Part shown: positions 7,883 through 16,322 of the stretch, one piece after another
Position numbering within the stretch: position 1 is the stretch's first letter
How the letters are laid out: each line of letters starts with the position of its first letter
From: Leifsonia aquatica H1aii
GTDB lineage: Bacteria > Actinomycetota > Actinomycetes > Actinomycetales > Microbacteriaceae
Direction: 5' to 3'
DNA length: 64,000 bases
Assembly: GCF_000633535.1 (NCBI RefSeq)
Contig: NZ_AYMR01000024.1
Span: 25,838-89,837 of the forward strand
Notes under the pieces: generated by a model
Seen by the model: the letters and a program-made list of their open reading frames with translations, nothing else
The model's database searches: none
Told to the model about the DNA's origin: nothing
Position numbers and translations under genes: made by a program

Positions 7883-9133
7883 CTACTTCAGCAGCGCTTC
7901 GAGGTTCTTCTGGGTCGCGTCGAGGATGGCCTTCGGGTCACCCGTGGCCAGCGACTCCAGCTTGCTGTTGAGGTCGGTGACGACGTCGGCCGAGCCCTTC
8001 GCGGTCGGGACGCCCTTGGCGTAGTCCGCGGCGGAGAGGAACGGGACGAGGGTCGGGTTGGCCTTCTTCCAGTCGGCGGCGGCCGACTTGATCGACGGCA
8101 TCGGGCCGAAGGCCTCCGAGAAGGCGAGCTGGTCGTCCTTGCTGGTCAGCTGCTCGACGAGCTTGAGCGCGGCGGCCTGGTTGGGGCTGTCCGCGGCGAT
8201 GCCCCAGCAGTTGGTGAACTGCAGCGTGCCCTGGCCGGCCGGGCCGGCGGGGAGCTCGGCGACGGTGTACTTGATGCCCGGGTAGTCGGACTTCATCGCG
8301 CCGGTGATCCAGTTGCCCTCGATGGTCATCGCGGCCAGGCCCTTGCCGAACGCCTCGCCGCCCCAGCCCGCGCCGACGTCCTTGGCGTACTTCAGCTCGC
8401 CGCCGTTGAGGAGCGTCTTGACGTAGTCGAGCGCCTTCACGTTGGCGTCGCTGTTCGCGGTGGCCTTGGTGGAGTCGTCGTTCATGAGGTTGCCGCCGGC
8501 CTGGACCATGAAGGAGCCGATGCGGGCGTACTCACCGGAGATGCCGAGGCCGACGTGGTCGGCGGTGGTCAGCTTCTTGCTGACCGACTCGAGCTGGTCC
8601 CAGGTCTTCGGGATGTCGGCGTCGGTCAGACCGGCCGCGCTCCACATGTCGTTGTTGATGATGAGCTGCAGGGTCGAGAAGTCCTTCGGCGCGCAGTAGA
8701 ACTTGCCGTCGTAGGTGAAGGACTTGACCAGGCTCGGGTAGAAGTCGTCCTTGTTGCTCAGCTGGTCGCCGTAGGCGAGGAGCGAGCCGTTGGACGCGTA
8801 GCCGGCGAGGGCGTCGGTCGACAGGTAGAACACGTCGGCCGGCTTCTTCGCCGCGAAGCCCTGCGAGAGCTGCTGGTTGAGGTCGGTGGCCGCGACGACG
8901 GAGGCCTTGGTGCCCGAGCTCTTCGACCAGTCGGCGACGGCCGACTTGACGGCGGTGGTCTCCGCGTCGCCCGACGAGCCGATCATGACCGTGAGGGCCT
9001 TGTCGGACGACGTGAGCTTGCCCGAGTCGGTGCTGCTGCTGCCGCTGAAGCCGGAGCCGCAGGCCGACAGCGCCAGGGCGGTCGCGACGGCGACGGCGCC
9101 GCTCGCGATCCACCTGTTGGTGTTCTTGCGCAT
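7883..9133 (-). CDS. Sugar ABC transporter substrate-binding lipoprotein
   Basis: A 416-residue extracellular solute-binding protein. The N-terminus is a lipoprotein signal (basic MRKNTNR, hydrophobic AVAVATALA, lipobox L-S-A-C25), followed by a Ser/Gly-rich linker. The body has the family-1 pattern, such as AAMTIEGNWITGAMKSDYPG and a C-terminal YAKGVPTA. It captures the sugar outside the membrane and delivers it to the two permeases. The start at 9131-9133 is chosen because of the AGGAGA ribosome site six bases upstream and the proper signal peptide; the frame stays open farther upstream but without these. A 7-bp hairpin (9157-9175) sits just before the ribosome site. Expression is likely controlled by the LacI operators at 9387-9472. 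Confidence 0.95.
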   Translation of the reverse strand: MRKNTNRWIASGAVAVATALALSACGSGFSGSSSTDSGKLTSSDKALTVMIGSSGDAETTAVKSAVADWSKSSGTKASVVAATDLNQQLSQGFAAKKPADVFYLSTDALAGYASNGSLLAYGDQLSNKDDFYPSLVKSFTYDGKFYCAPKDFSTLQLIINNDMWSAAGLTDADIPKTWDQLESVSKKLTTADHVGLGISGEYARIGSFMVQAGGNLMNDDSTKATANSDANVKALDYVKTLLNGGELKYAKDVGAGWGGEAFGKGLAAMTIEGNWITGAMKSDYPGIKYTVAELPAGPAGQGTLQFTNCWGIAADSPNQAAALKLVEQLTSKDDQLAFSEAFGPMPSIKSAAADWKKANPTLVPFLSAADYAKGVPTAKGSADVVTDLNSKLESLATGDPKAILDATQKNLEALLK

Positions 9134-9386
9134 GTGTTTCTCTCCTTGGTGTGTGCGTGTCCAACGGGTGGACACGCTGAGGGTGGGGTCGGGAAAGTGT
9201 GGACGGGTCAGGTCGGCGGGGAGGCTGTGGTGCGCGCCGGGCGCGGTGTCTCCGCGCCGCCGACAGTAGACCAGCGAACCTGCGAGGAGGCCGCCGGGGA
9301 GCGACGGTCCAGGGGAGGGACGCTGCGCATCGGTGCGGGCATCCGACCTCCTCTGGTCCGTCGTGCGATCAGTTCTCGTTCGCCCA

Positions 9387-9472
9387 TCGTCTTGAACGAT
9401 CAATCGTCTTGAACGATCAATCGTCTTGAACGATCAAATCGCAACGTGCTAGCGTCGCATTTGAACGATCAA
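9387..9472. promoter_or_regulatory. LacI-type operator array (three tandem 17-bp repeats plus one)
   Basis: The 17-bp unit TCGTCTTGAACGATCAA occurs three times head-to-tail without change at 9387-9403, 9404-9420 and 9421-9437. A fourth core TTGAACGATCAA lies at 9461-9472. The core is a near-palindrome TTGAAC/GATCAA with central CG, as expected for LacI-family binding sites. The array lies between the divergent binding-protein and LacI genes, so it should control both. The remaining part of the 437-bp gap (9134-9386) holds the operon leader, with no gene seen. Confidence 0.88.
9426..9455 (+). promoter_or_regulatory. Predicted promoter of the lacI-family gene
   Basis: A -35 element TTGAAC (9426-9431) and extended -10 TGCTAGCGT (-10 hexamer TAGCGT, 9450-9455) are 18 bp apart. 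The -35 lies inside operator repeat three, and the expected start site near 9462 falls in operator four, so repressor binding would directly block this promoter. Confidence 0.6.
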
Positions 9473-9570
9473 ATGGGAATGCAGTCACCATAACCATGGC
9501 CCTCCCGGCCTGTCAAGCAGGCAGACGGTAGGGTCTAGGTCAGTCCGCACCGAGCCGAGAGGAGTCCGCC

Positions 9571-10623
9571 ATGGGTGCACAGCCCACCGTCAGTGATGTC
9601 GCCGACGCCGCCGGCGTCTCCCGGCAGACGGTCTCCAACGTGCTCAACGCCCCCGAGCTGGTGCGCCCGGCGACCCGCGAGCGCGTGCAGGACGCGATCG
9701 TGCGCCTCGGCTACCGCCCGCACGCCTCCGCCCGCCGGTTGCGCACGCAGAAGAGCTCCACGATCGGCATCCGGCTCGATCCGATCACCCGGGACGGCAT
9801 CTCGGGAAGCATCCTCGACCGCTTCCTGCACGCCCTCACCGAGCAGGCCGACCGACAGGGCCTGCGCGTCCTGCTCTTCACCGCGGACGACCCGGACGAC
9901 GAGATCGCGCAGTTCCAGCGCCTGTCCGACGCGGCGGACGTGGACGGCTTCGTGCTCACGTCCACCTTCCACGGCGACCCCCGGACGGAGTGGCTGATCG
10001 AGCACGGCCAGTCGTTCGTGACCTTCGGCCGCCCGTGGGGGATCGACGACATGACCGACCCCGAGCACCTCTGGGTCGACGTCGACGGACGCTCGGGCCT
10101 CCGTGACGCCACCGCTCATCTGCTGGCGCAGGGTGCGCGACGCATTGGCTTCCTCGGCTGGCCCAGCGGATCCGGGACCGGCGACGACCGCCGAGAGGGC
10201 TGGCTGGAGGCCATGCGGGCGGTGGGCGCCGTCCCCGAGGCCGACCTCGCTGCCCTGCAGGCCACCGCCGAGGACGGTGTCACGTTCGGTGCCGAGGGCA
10301 TGCGGCGGCTGGAGGCCACGGCCGGCCCCGAGGGCGTCGACGCGGTCGTCTGCACCTCCGACTCGCTCGCCCTCGGCGCGCTGACGGTGGTCGGCAGCCG
10401 GGTGCCGGTGATCGGCTACGACAACACCCCGGTCGCGGCCTCCCTCGGCTACTCGAGCGTCGAGCAGCCGCTCGATGCCGTCGCGGCGGGCGTGCTCGAA
10501 CTGCTCACCGGCGCGCACGGCGGCCGGGTGCGTGCGGACGACGACCTCACCGATCCACGGCACCGACTGGTCGCCCCGCGGCTCGTCGTGCGCGACGGTC
10601 CCGCGATCTTCGCCCAGCGCTGA
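9571..10623 (+). CDS. LacI-family transcriptional repressor
   Basis: A 350-residue regulator. The N-terminal helix-turn-helix TVSDVADAAGVSRQTVSNVLN (6-26) and hinge helix (around 50-60) contact DNA. The rest is a periplasmic-binding-protein-like sugar sensor domain (IGIRLDPITRDGI onwards; VDGRSGLRDATAHLL near 170-185). It is divergent from the sugar import operon and has four matching operators in between, so it very likely represses that operon until the imported sugar or a derivative binds. The start ATG follows GAGAGGAG. Confidence 0.95.
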   Translation: MGAQPTVSDVADAAGVSRQTVSNVLNAPELVRPATRERVQDAIVRLGYRPHASARRLRTQKSSTIGIRLDPITRDGISGSILDRFLHALTEQADRQGLRVLLFTADDPDDEIAQFQRLSDAADVDGFVLTSTFHGDPRTEWLIEHGQSFVTFGRPWGIDDMTDPEHLWVDVDGRSGLRDATAHLLAQGARRIGFLGWPSGSGTGDDRREGWLEAMRAVGAVPEADLAALQATAEDGVTFGAEGMRRLEATAGPEGVDAVVCTSDSLALGALTVVGSRVPVIGYDNTPVAASLGYSSVEQPLDAVAAGVLELLTGAHGGRVRADDDLTDPRHRLVAPRLVVRDGPAIFAQR

Positions 10624-10668
10624 GGCGGACGAAACACCGGTGTAACGCGCGGCCGCGACAATGGAGGC

Positions 10669-11250
10669 ATGTCTCCACAAGAGTCGTTGCAGGATGCGCC
10701 ACAAGCGCACCGCCTCCCGATCACCGTGTCCATCACCCGCCGCGTCGACGGCAGCCGTCTGCCCGAAGTGACCCGTTGGGTCCAGTCCGGCGTGAATCTC
10801 GCGAACACGTACGAGGGCTTCCTCGGTTCGGGCTGGGTGCGCGCCCGCGCCGACTCCGACGAGTGGCACATGCTCTACCGCTTCGCGGACTCCGAGACGC
10901 TCGAGGCATGGGAGGGGTCGGACGACCGCGCGACCTGGCTGTACGACGGGCGCGAGCTCGTCGAGGTGTCGCGTGTGGAGCGCCGCACCGGCATCGAGGG
11001 CTGGTTCGACGCGCCGCAGCCGGGGCTGCCCGTCGCGCCGCCGCGATGGAAGCAGGCCGTCACGATCTGGCTCGGCTTCTTCCCGCTGTCGCTGTTGTTC
11101 ACCTGGGCGACGGTCACCTTCGTGCCGGGCTGGCACGCGCTCTGGCCGCTGGCGACCGTGCTGATCAGCACGCTCTGCCTCACGCCGACCATGACGTATC
11201 TGCTGCTCCCGTTCGTCACGAGACTCCTGCAGCCGTGGCTGCGCCGATGA
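10669..11250 (+). CDS. ABM-domain membrane protein
   Basis: A 193-residue protein in two parts. Residues about 15-110 resemble the antibiotic-biosynthesis-monooxygenase (ABM) ferredoxin-like fold (ITVSITRRVDG, GFLGSGWVRA, EWHMLYRFADSETLEAWE). Residues about 128-190 hold two hydrophobic helices followed by a basic tail, so the domain is anchored at the membrane. This matches the COG3224 arrangement, a family without a firm biochemical role. It stands alone between the lacI gene and a membrane protein. Confidence 0.78.
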   Translation: MSPQESLQDAPQAHRLPITVSITRRVDGSRLPEVTRWVQSGVNLANTYEGFLGSGWVRARADSDEWHMLYRFADSETLEAWEGSDDRATWLYDGRELVEVSRVERRTGIEGWFDAPQPGLPVAPPRWKQAVTIWLGFFPLSLLFTWATVTFVPGWHALWPLATVLISTLCLTPTMTYLLLPFVTRLLQPWLRR

Positions 11251-11330
11251 TCCTCGGCGGCCCGGCACGGTGATCAGCAGGCTCTGACCGGATCCTTGCG
11301 ACGTTTGGCGAGGAATCTCGCATATCGAAC

Positions 11331-11348
11331 TTCTACAGCTTGTAGAAT
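11331..11348 (+). promoter_or_regulatory. Palindrome overlapping a -10 box
   Basis: TTCTACAGCTTGTAGAA (11331-11347) is a perfect 7+7 palindrome around a 3-nt centre. It overlaps a -10-like TAGAAT (11343-11348) upstream of the following membrane protein. TACA/TGTA half sites recall BlaI/MecI/CopY-type operators, but the regulator is unknown and no gene of that family is next to it. Confidence 0.5.
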
Positions 11349-11414
11349 TTGAGCGTGCGGCACCCGCCGCACGAATGCGAAGCGGCGGAACGTCCGCTGC
11401 CGGAAGGACTCATC

Positions 11415-11894
11415 GTGACCGTTGCAACCGAAGCGCGACCCGCAACCTCCACCTGGGCGAACCGGTTGGTACGCCCCGTCGGCATCCTGGCCATCGTGGC
11501 CGGACTCGTCATGATCATCGCCGGCGGCGTCGTCTGGGGCGTGGTGAGCAGCCAGCTCCAGGATCAGAAGATCACCGTCAGCGAGGACGCCGCCGCGTTC
11601 GGCGGCCAGACGGTCGCGGGGCCGTTCACCGCGCTGGCGCAGGCCGACATCATCAACACCCACGCGGAGAAACTCTCGGGCGGCAAGACCTACGCCGAGC
11701 TCGAGCAGGACGATCCGCTGCGCCCGATGGTCATGAATGCATCGTTCCTGCGGGCCTCGCTGTTCACGTCGGTGGTCTCGTTCGGCGTGGCGGCCTTCGC
11801 CATGGGCGCCGGCCTGATCGTCGCACTGCTGGGCTGGGCCGTCTGGATGGTCGCTCCGAAGCGCCGGGGTGCGAGCCCCGCCGTCGCGGAGTAG
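11415..11894 (+). CDS. Two-helix membrane protein of unknown function
   Basis: 159 residues from the GTG at 11415, which is preceded by GGAAGGA at a suitable distance. Helix one is near residues 18-40 (VGILAIVAGLVMIIAGGVVWG) and helix two near 118-143. Between them is an extracytoplasmic loop of about 75 residues with a SEDAAAFGGQTVAGPFTALAQADIINTHA stretch, a pattern seen in uncharacterised actinobacterial membrane proteins. The C-terminus is short and basic. I do not recognise a function. The same frame continues open after the stop for 38 codons up to a terminator. Confidence 0.75.
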   Translation: MTVATEARPATSTWANRLVRPVGILAIVAGLVMIIAGGVVWGVVSSQLQDQKITVSEDAAAFGGQTVAGPFTALAQADIINTHAEKLSGGKTYAELEQDDPLRPMVMNASFLRASLFTSVVSFGVAAFAMGAGLIVALLGWAVWMVAPKRRGASPAVAE

Positions 11895-12011
11895 GTGCCG
11901 GCGGGGGCGGTTCAGCGTCGATCCGAAAGACGCCGCCGCGTCACCCGCGACCGCTGGGCCGCCCTCAAGAGGGCGACCCGGGAGCGCCTCGCGGCCCGCA
12001 CGGCGGGCTAG
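11895..12011 (+). CDS. Possible 38-residue basic ORF after the membrane protein
   Basis: The GTG at 11895 directly follows the TAG of the membrane protein and opens 38 codons in the same frame (MPAGAVQRRSERRRRVTRDR and so on), ending at 12011. It is Arg-rich. The terminator hairpin begins only 4 bp after its stop, so the transcript surely covers it. It could be a separate micropeptide, a readthrough tail or the remnant of a longer ancestral protein; nothing proves translation. Confidence 0.3.
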   Translation: MPAGAVQRRSERRRRVTRDRWAALKRATRERLAARTAG

Positions 12012-12014
12012 ATC

Positions 12015-12046
12015 AGGGGCGGTGCGTCGACACACGCACCGCCCCT
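12015..12046 (+). terminator. Terminator hairpin
   Basis: A 13-bp perfect stem AGGGGCGGTGCGT (12015-12027) with 12034-12046 and a 6-nt loop, ending in TT. It closes the transcript of the membrane protein. Confidence 0.85.
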
Positions 12047-12120
12047 TCTGCGCGTCCGGGCCGGGTCCCCGTCCGACCCTGACCGGACCCTGAGCCGACC
12101 CTGATTCCGGGCCGAGGGGG

Positions 12121-12180
12121 TTGCGATGACCGCAACTCGCGATATATCGTGACTCTCGTCAACATCGCGATATATCGCGA
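12121..12180 (+). promoter_or_regulatory. PadR-type double operator and promoter
   Basis: TCGCGATATATCGTGA (12137-12152) and the perfect palindrome TCGCGATATATCGCGA (12165-12180) are 28 bp apart. A -35-like TTGCGA (12121-12126) is 16 bp before TATATC (12143-12148), so operator one covers the -10 and operator two the start region. AT-rich palindromes of this type are bound by PadR proteins, and the operon encodes one. The remainder of 12047-12264 shows no gene. Confidence 0.75.
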
Positions 12181-12264
12181 GTCACCGAGGGTCCGGGCAT
12201 CCGGCCCGGACCCTCCTCGGAATCAGCGCCGCACGGCAGCGGCGGAACAGGAGAGGTCAGGACG

Positions 12265-13116
12265 ATGGCACAGGAGAAGTGGCTGATCCAGCCGGGCGAG
12301 AGCCGCACGATCGACGTGGAGCTGGTCCGCACGCTCAAGGTGGGCTTCATCGGCGGGCAGATCGACATCATCGGGCACGACGAGCCCGGCGCACGGATCG
12401 AGGTCCACACGGTCCAGGGGCGCGACCTCAAGGTCACCATCGACGGCGACCGGCTGGAGATCGATCACCCGCAGCTGCGCTGGGACAACTTCATCGAGGT
12501 GTTCAAGTCGATGCGCTCCAACGCGAAGGCCGACGTCAGCGTCCTCGTGCCCCGCGATGTCGCGCTCAAGTTCGGCGTCGTCTCGGCGACGGCCCTCATC
12601 TCGGGCCTGCGCAGCGACGCACGACTCAGCACCGTCTCCGGCGACGTCGTCGCCGACGGGCTGGTGGGGGACATCGAGCTGAACTCGGTCAGCGGCGAGC
12701 TCTCGGTGCGCGGCCACACCGGTCGCATCAACGCGCACACCGTGTCCGGCGATGTGACCGTCAGCGGTACCATCCCGAAGCTGTCGGTCGACGGCGTCTC
12801 GGGCGACGTGATGGCCGACATCTCCGGCACTCCGGACGAGATCGCCATCAACACGGTCTCGGGCGACTCGACGATCCGGATCCCGGAGGCGATCGGCGCC
12901 CGGTACCGCGCCAACACCGTCTCCGGACGCGTTCAGCTCGACAACGTCGTGGTCGTCGGTTCGGTCGGCAAGGGGTACAGCGGCACCACCGGCTCCCTCG
13001 ACGGATCGTGGGTCGACATCAACGTGAACTCGGTCTCCGGAGCCGTCTCGGTGCTGCGCAGCACGCGCACCACCACGGAGGATGCGCGGCAGGGCGGCGA
13101 GGGGGCGTCGGCGTGA
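12265..13116 (+). CDS. DUF4097-family beta-repeat protein
   Basis: A 283-residue protein made of repeated short beta strands with a recurring TVSGDV/SVSGEL pattern (for example TVSGDVVADG, SVSGELSVRG, TVSGDVTVSG), the hallmark of the DUF4097 right-handed beta-solenoid-like family. There is no signal peptide or membrane helix, so it is cytoplasmic. The biochemical role of the family is unknown; members are often paired with PadR regulators, as here. The stop overlaps the next start by 4 bp (GTGA). Confidence 0.88.
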   Translation: MAQEKWLIQPGESRTIDVELVRTLKVGFIGGQIDIIGHDEPGARIEVHTVQGRDLKVTIDGDRLEIDHPQLRWDNFIEVFKSMRSNAKADVSVLVPRDVALKFGVVSATALISGLRSDARLSTVSGDVVADGLVGDIELNSVSGELSVRGHTGRINAHTVSGDVTVSGTIPKLSVDGVSGDVMADISGTPDEIAINTVSGDSTIRIPEAIGARYRANTVSGRVQLDNVVVVGSVGKGYSGTTGSLDGSWVDINVNSVSGAVSVLRSTRTTTEDARQGGEGASA

Positions 13117-13754
13117 CCCCCGTCTTCGCCCACGGCAGCCTCCGCCTCTACCTGCTGAGCCTGCTCGACGAGTCGCCGCGCCACGGGTACGAGCTGATCC
13201 AGGCGCTGTCCGACCGCTTCGGCGGCACCTACACCCCGAGCGCCGGCACCATCTACCCGCGGCTGGCCAAGCTCGAGGAGGAGGGCCTGGTCACCAAGCA
13301 GGCCGACGGCCGCAAGACGGTCTACGCGATCACCGACGCGGGACGTCGCGAACTCGCCGAGCGCGAGCACGAGCTCGGCGCGATCGAGGACGAGGTGACC
13401 GACTCCGTGCGCCGCCTCGCCGACGAGGTGCGCGCCGGGGTGGACGATGCGATGCGCACCCTCCGTGCCGAACTCGCCTCGGCCGCCCGGGAGAACCGGC
13501 GCGACGCGACCCGGGTCGATCCGCGTCGGGAGGCGCGCGATGCGGCCCGCGAGGCGTCGCGCGACGCGCGGTCCGCCGCCTCCGCCGCGATCCGCGACGC
13601 CGATGTGGCGATCAACGACTTCCGCCAGCAGGTGCGCACCGAGCTGCGGCTGCAGGCCTCGCGCGGCACCCTCCCGGACGGGGCGGTGACGCTGCTGAAG
13701 GACGAACTCGTGCGTGTGCGCCGTGCCGTCCTGGAGGCGCTCGGCCGGCGCTGA
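13113..13754 (+). CDS. PadR-family transcriptional regulator
   Basis: 213 residues from a GTG that overlaps the DUF4097 stop. The winged helix (about 1-85) has the PadR signature LRLYLLSLLDESPRHGYELI and SAGTIYPRLAKLEEEGLV. It is followed by a long charged helical region rich in Arg, Asp and Ala (about 100-200), probably a dimerising coiled coil. The two TCGCGATATATCG palindromes ahead of the operon are its likely autoregulatory sites. The ligand is unknown. Confidence 0.93.
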   Translation: MTPVFAHGSLRLYLLSLLDESPRHGYELIQALSDRFGGTYTPSAGTIYPRLAKLEEEGLVTKQADGRKTVYAITDAGRRELAEREHELGAIEDEVTDSVRRLADEVRAGVDDAMRTLRAELASAARENRRDATRVDPRREARDAAREASRDARSAASAAIRDADVAINDFRQQVRTELRLQASRGTLPDGAVTLLKDELVRVRRAVLEALGRR

Positions 13755-13979
13755 CGGGAGGGTCGATGTCGTCGTTGCGCTTCTATCTGCGCTCGGTGCC
13801 GCCGGCGGGTCGGACGGTGGGAGCGGAATGCACAGCAACTCCCGGCGAACGTTCTGAGAGATCTCAGAGAGAGCGGCCGACCCCCGTTCCGCCGCGTCCT
13901 ACCGCGGATCCGGCGGTGTGGGAGGGCCGAGGCACGAGCCTTGCGGAATCGCAACAGCCCACCCCCTCGACGCGCCGAC

Positions 13980-14018
13980 TTGACAGGGTATTGGCAGCGA
14001 GTAGTCTCATCCCTCGTG
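13980..14018 (+). promoter_or_regulatory. Predicted leaderless promoter of the APC permease
   Basis: Consensus -35 TTGACA (13980-13985), 16-bp spacer, -10 TAGTCT (14002-14007), then 8 nt to the GTG at 14016. The expected transcription start coincides with the start codon and no ribosome site precedes it. The rest of the 13755-14015 gap holds a short GAGAGATCTCAGAGAG inverted repeat region and nothing else recognised. Confidence 0.7.
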
Positions 14019-16193
14019 ACAAATGAGGGGAGATCCCCGAAGCGCTGGTTGATCGGCGACCCGCTTCCGAGCGAAAAGCTCGAAGGACAGCTGCTCCCGA
14101 AGCACCTCGCCCTACCCATCTTCGCCTCCGACGCGCTGTCGAGCGTGGCCTATGCGCCGCAGGAGCTCCTGATGATCCTGCTGCTCGGCGGGCTCTCGTT
14201 CCTCACCTTCGCCCCGTGGGTCGCCGCGGCCGTGGTCGTTCTTCTCGTCACCGTCGTCCTCAGCTACCGCCAGCTCGTCAAGGCGTACCCCTCGGGAGGC
14301 GGCGACTACGAGGTCGCCCACAAGAACCTCGGCGAGAAGGCCGGGCTCATCGTGGCGTCGGCGCTCCTGGTGGACTACGTGCTCACCGTGGCCGTGTCGG
14401 TCGCCTCCGGCGTCGACAACGTGATCTCCGCCCTCCCGTTCCTGGCTCCCTGGCGGGTGGAGCTGGCCGTGGTCTGCGTCGTGCTCATCGCCGCCGTCAA
14501 CCTCCGCGGGGTCCGCGAGTCGAGCAAGGCCTTCGCGCTGCCGACCTACATCTTCATCGGCAGCGTCTTCCTGATGATCGTGACCGCGCTGATCCGCACC
14601 GTGTTCGGCAACGCCCCGGTCGCGGAGTCCGCCGGCTACCAGGTGCACGCCGGCAGCCTCACCCAGGCGGCGATGGTCCTGCTGCTGCTGCGCGCCTTCT
14701 CCTCCGGCTGCTCCGCTCTGACCGGGGTCGAGGCGGTCGCCAACGGCGTCCCCGCCTTCCGCACCCCGAAGATCCGCAACGCCCGCGTGACGCTCGGGCT
14801 CATGGGCGGCATCGCGATCGTGCTGTTCGCCGGACTGACCGCGACCGCGCTGATCAGCGGCGTGCACTACGCCGAGAATCCGTGCGACCTCCAGGGCTGG
14901 GCGCAGTGCGCGACCTCCCCGCAGCGCAGCCTCATCGCCCAGATCGCCTCCGCGACGTTCGGCAACAACACGTTCTTCTTCTTCCTCATCCAGGCCGCCA
15001 CCGCGATCGTCCTGCTGCTCGCGGCGAACACCGCCTTCAACGGCTTCCCGCTGCTCGGATCGGTGCTCGCCCGCGACTCCTACGCCCCCAAGGCGCTCAA
15101 CACCCGCGGCGACCGCCTCGTCTACTCCAACGGCATGATCGTCCTGGCACTGGCCGCGACCGCCCTGCTGCTCGTCTACCAGGCGAACCTGACCCAGCTC
15201 ATCCAGCTCTACATCATCGGCGTCTTCGTCTCGTTCACCCTCGGCCAGTCCGGGATGGTGAAGCACTGGATCACGCTGCTGCGCGAGGGCGGCCAGACCG
15301 GTCGCGAGCGCAGCAGCATCATCCGGTCCCTGTGCATCAACGCCTTCGGCGCCTGCCTGACCGCGATCGTGCTCATCGTCGTCACGATCACGAAGTTCAC
15401 CCACGGCGCCTACCTCGTCTTCATCTTCATGCCGATCCTGTGGTTCCTCATGCTCGGCGTGAACCGGTACTACCGGGACGTCGAGAAGGAGATCGAGGTC
15501 GACCCGATCACGACGTTCGGCTCGGTCGGCGACCACGCGATCGTGCTGGTCGGCAAGATGCAGAAGCCGGCGCTCAAGGCGCTCGACTACGCCATCGCGG
15601 CTCGCCACGACTCGATCGAGGCGATCCACGTCTCCATCGAGGAGGAGGCGACCGAGGAGCTGCAGAAGCAGTGGATCGAGCAGAACATCCATGTGCCGCT
15701 GACCATCATCGAGTCGCCGTATCGCGAGTTCGGCGTGCCGCTGGTGAAGTACCTCAAGCACCGGCGTGAGGAACACGGCTCCGAAGTGACGACCGTCTAC
15801 CTGCCGCAGTACATCGTCGGCCATTGGTGGGAGGGCATCCTGCACAACCATCGGGCACGGCGGCTCGCCAAGATGCTGATGCTGTGCCACGGCGTCACCG
15901 TCGCTCTCGTGCCTTGGCTGCTCGACTCCTCGTCGCTCATCTACGGTCGACGTTCGCGCCCGCTGCCCGGCCAGGATCGTCGCGGAGAGCCCGTGCGCGC
16001 GATCGCCCGGCGACCGCTGGTGCCCGCGTCGAAGCCGCACGCCCGCATCCACATCCACTCCACGCCGCTCGCCGTCGGACAGCCGGACTCCGTGCCGGAG
16101 GCTCCCACGGTCGCCACGGCTCCGGAGGCGCCCGCCGCGCCGGCCGGAGAGGCCCCGGCCGCCCCGAAGGAACCGGCGCCCACCAAGCGCTGA
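14016..16193 (+). CDS. APC-superfamily amino-acid/polyamine permease
   Basis: 725 residues with about 12 helices between roughly 30 and 490, beginning with MTNEGRSPKRWLIGDPLPSE, then KHLALPIFASDALSSVAYAP, a strongly conserved start of this actinobacterial permease family. After the membrane part comes a cytoplasmic domain (about 490-650; VGDHAIVLVGKMQKPALKAL) similar to a universal-stress-like fold, and a Pro/Ala-rich tail. It should move an amino acid or other small cation-coupled solute across the membrane; the substrate is not evident. The GTG start is chosen from the promoter geometry; an upstream extension would begin before the -35. Confidence 0.88.
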   Translation: MTNEGRSPKRWLIGDPLPSEKLEGQLLPKHLALPIFASDALSSVAYAPQELLMILLLGGLSFLTFAPWVAAAVVVLLVTVVLSYRQLVKAYPSGGGDYEVAHKNLGEKAGLIVASALLVDYVLTVAVSVASGVDNVISALPFLAPWRVELAVVCVVLIAAVNLRGVRESSKAFALPTYIFIGSVFLMIVTALIRTVFGNAPVAESAGYQVHAGSLTQAAMVLLLLRAFSSGCSALTGVEAVANGVPAFRTPKIRNARVTLGLMGGIAIVLFAGLTATALISGVHYAENPCDLQGWAQCATSPQRSLIAQIASATFGNNTFFFFLIQAATAIVLLLAANTAFNGFPLLGSVLARDSYAPKALNTRGDRLVYSNGMIVLALAATALLLVYQANLTQLIQLYIIGVFVSFTLGQSGMVKHWITLLREGGQTGRERSSIIRSLCINAFGACLTAIVLIVVTITKFTHGAYLVFIFMPILWFLMLGVNRYYRDVEKEIEVDPITTFGSVGDHAIVLVGKMQKPALKALDYAIAARHDSIEAIHVSIEEEATEELQKQWIEQNIHVPLTIIESPYREFGVPLVKYLKHRREEHGSEVTTVYLPQYIVGHWWEGILHNHRARRLAKMLMLCHGVTVALVPWLLDSSSLIYGRRSRPLPGQDRRGEPVRAIARRPLVPASKPHARIHIHSTPLAVGQPDSVPEAPTVATAPEAPAAPAGEAPAAPKEPAPTKR

Positions 16194-16322
16194 GCCCGTC
16201 GCGCTCTGTACACTGTGTCGGTCCCGGTCTGAGAACTCGGACGTCGTGTCGAGGCGATCCGCGCGGATGACGCGTAGGGTCGCAAGAGGGCCTGACGCCA
16301 TTCATCGCAGAAGAGGAGTGCC

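Noticed and set aside
9134..9386. Riboswitch in the sugar operon leader
   Set aside because: Only a 7-bp hairpin is clear; no recognised aptamer pattern, and the LacI operators already explain control.
13766..14026. An 86-codon frame between padR and the APC permease with a GGGAGGG ribosome site
   Set aside because: It runs through the consensus promoter and start codon of the permease, is low in codon bias and Ser/Pro/Arg-rich; no family recognised.
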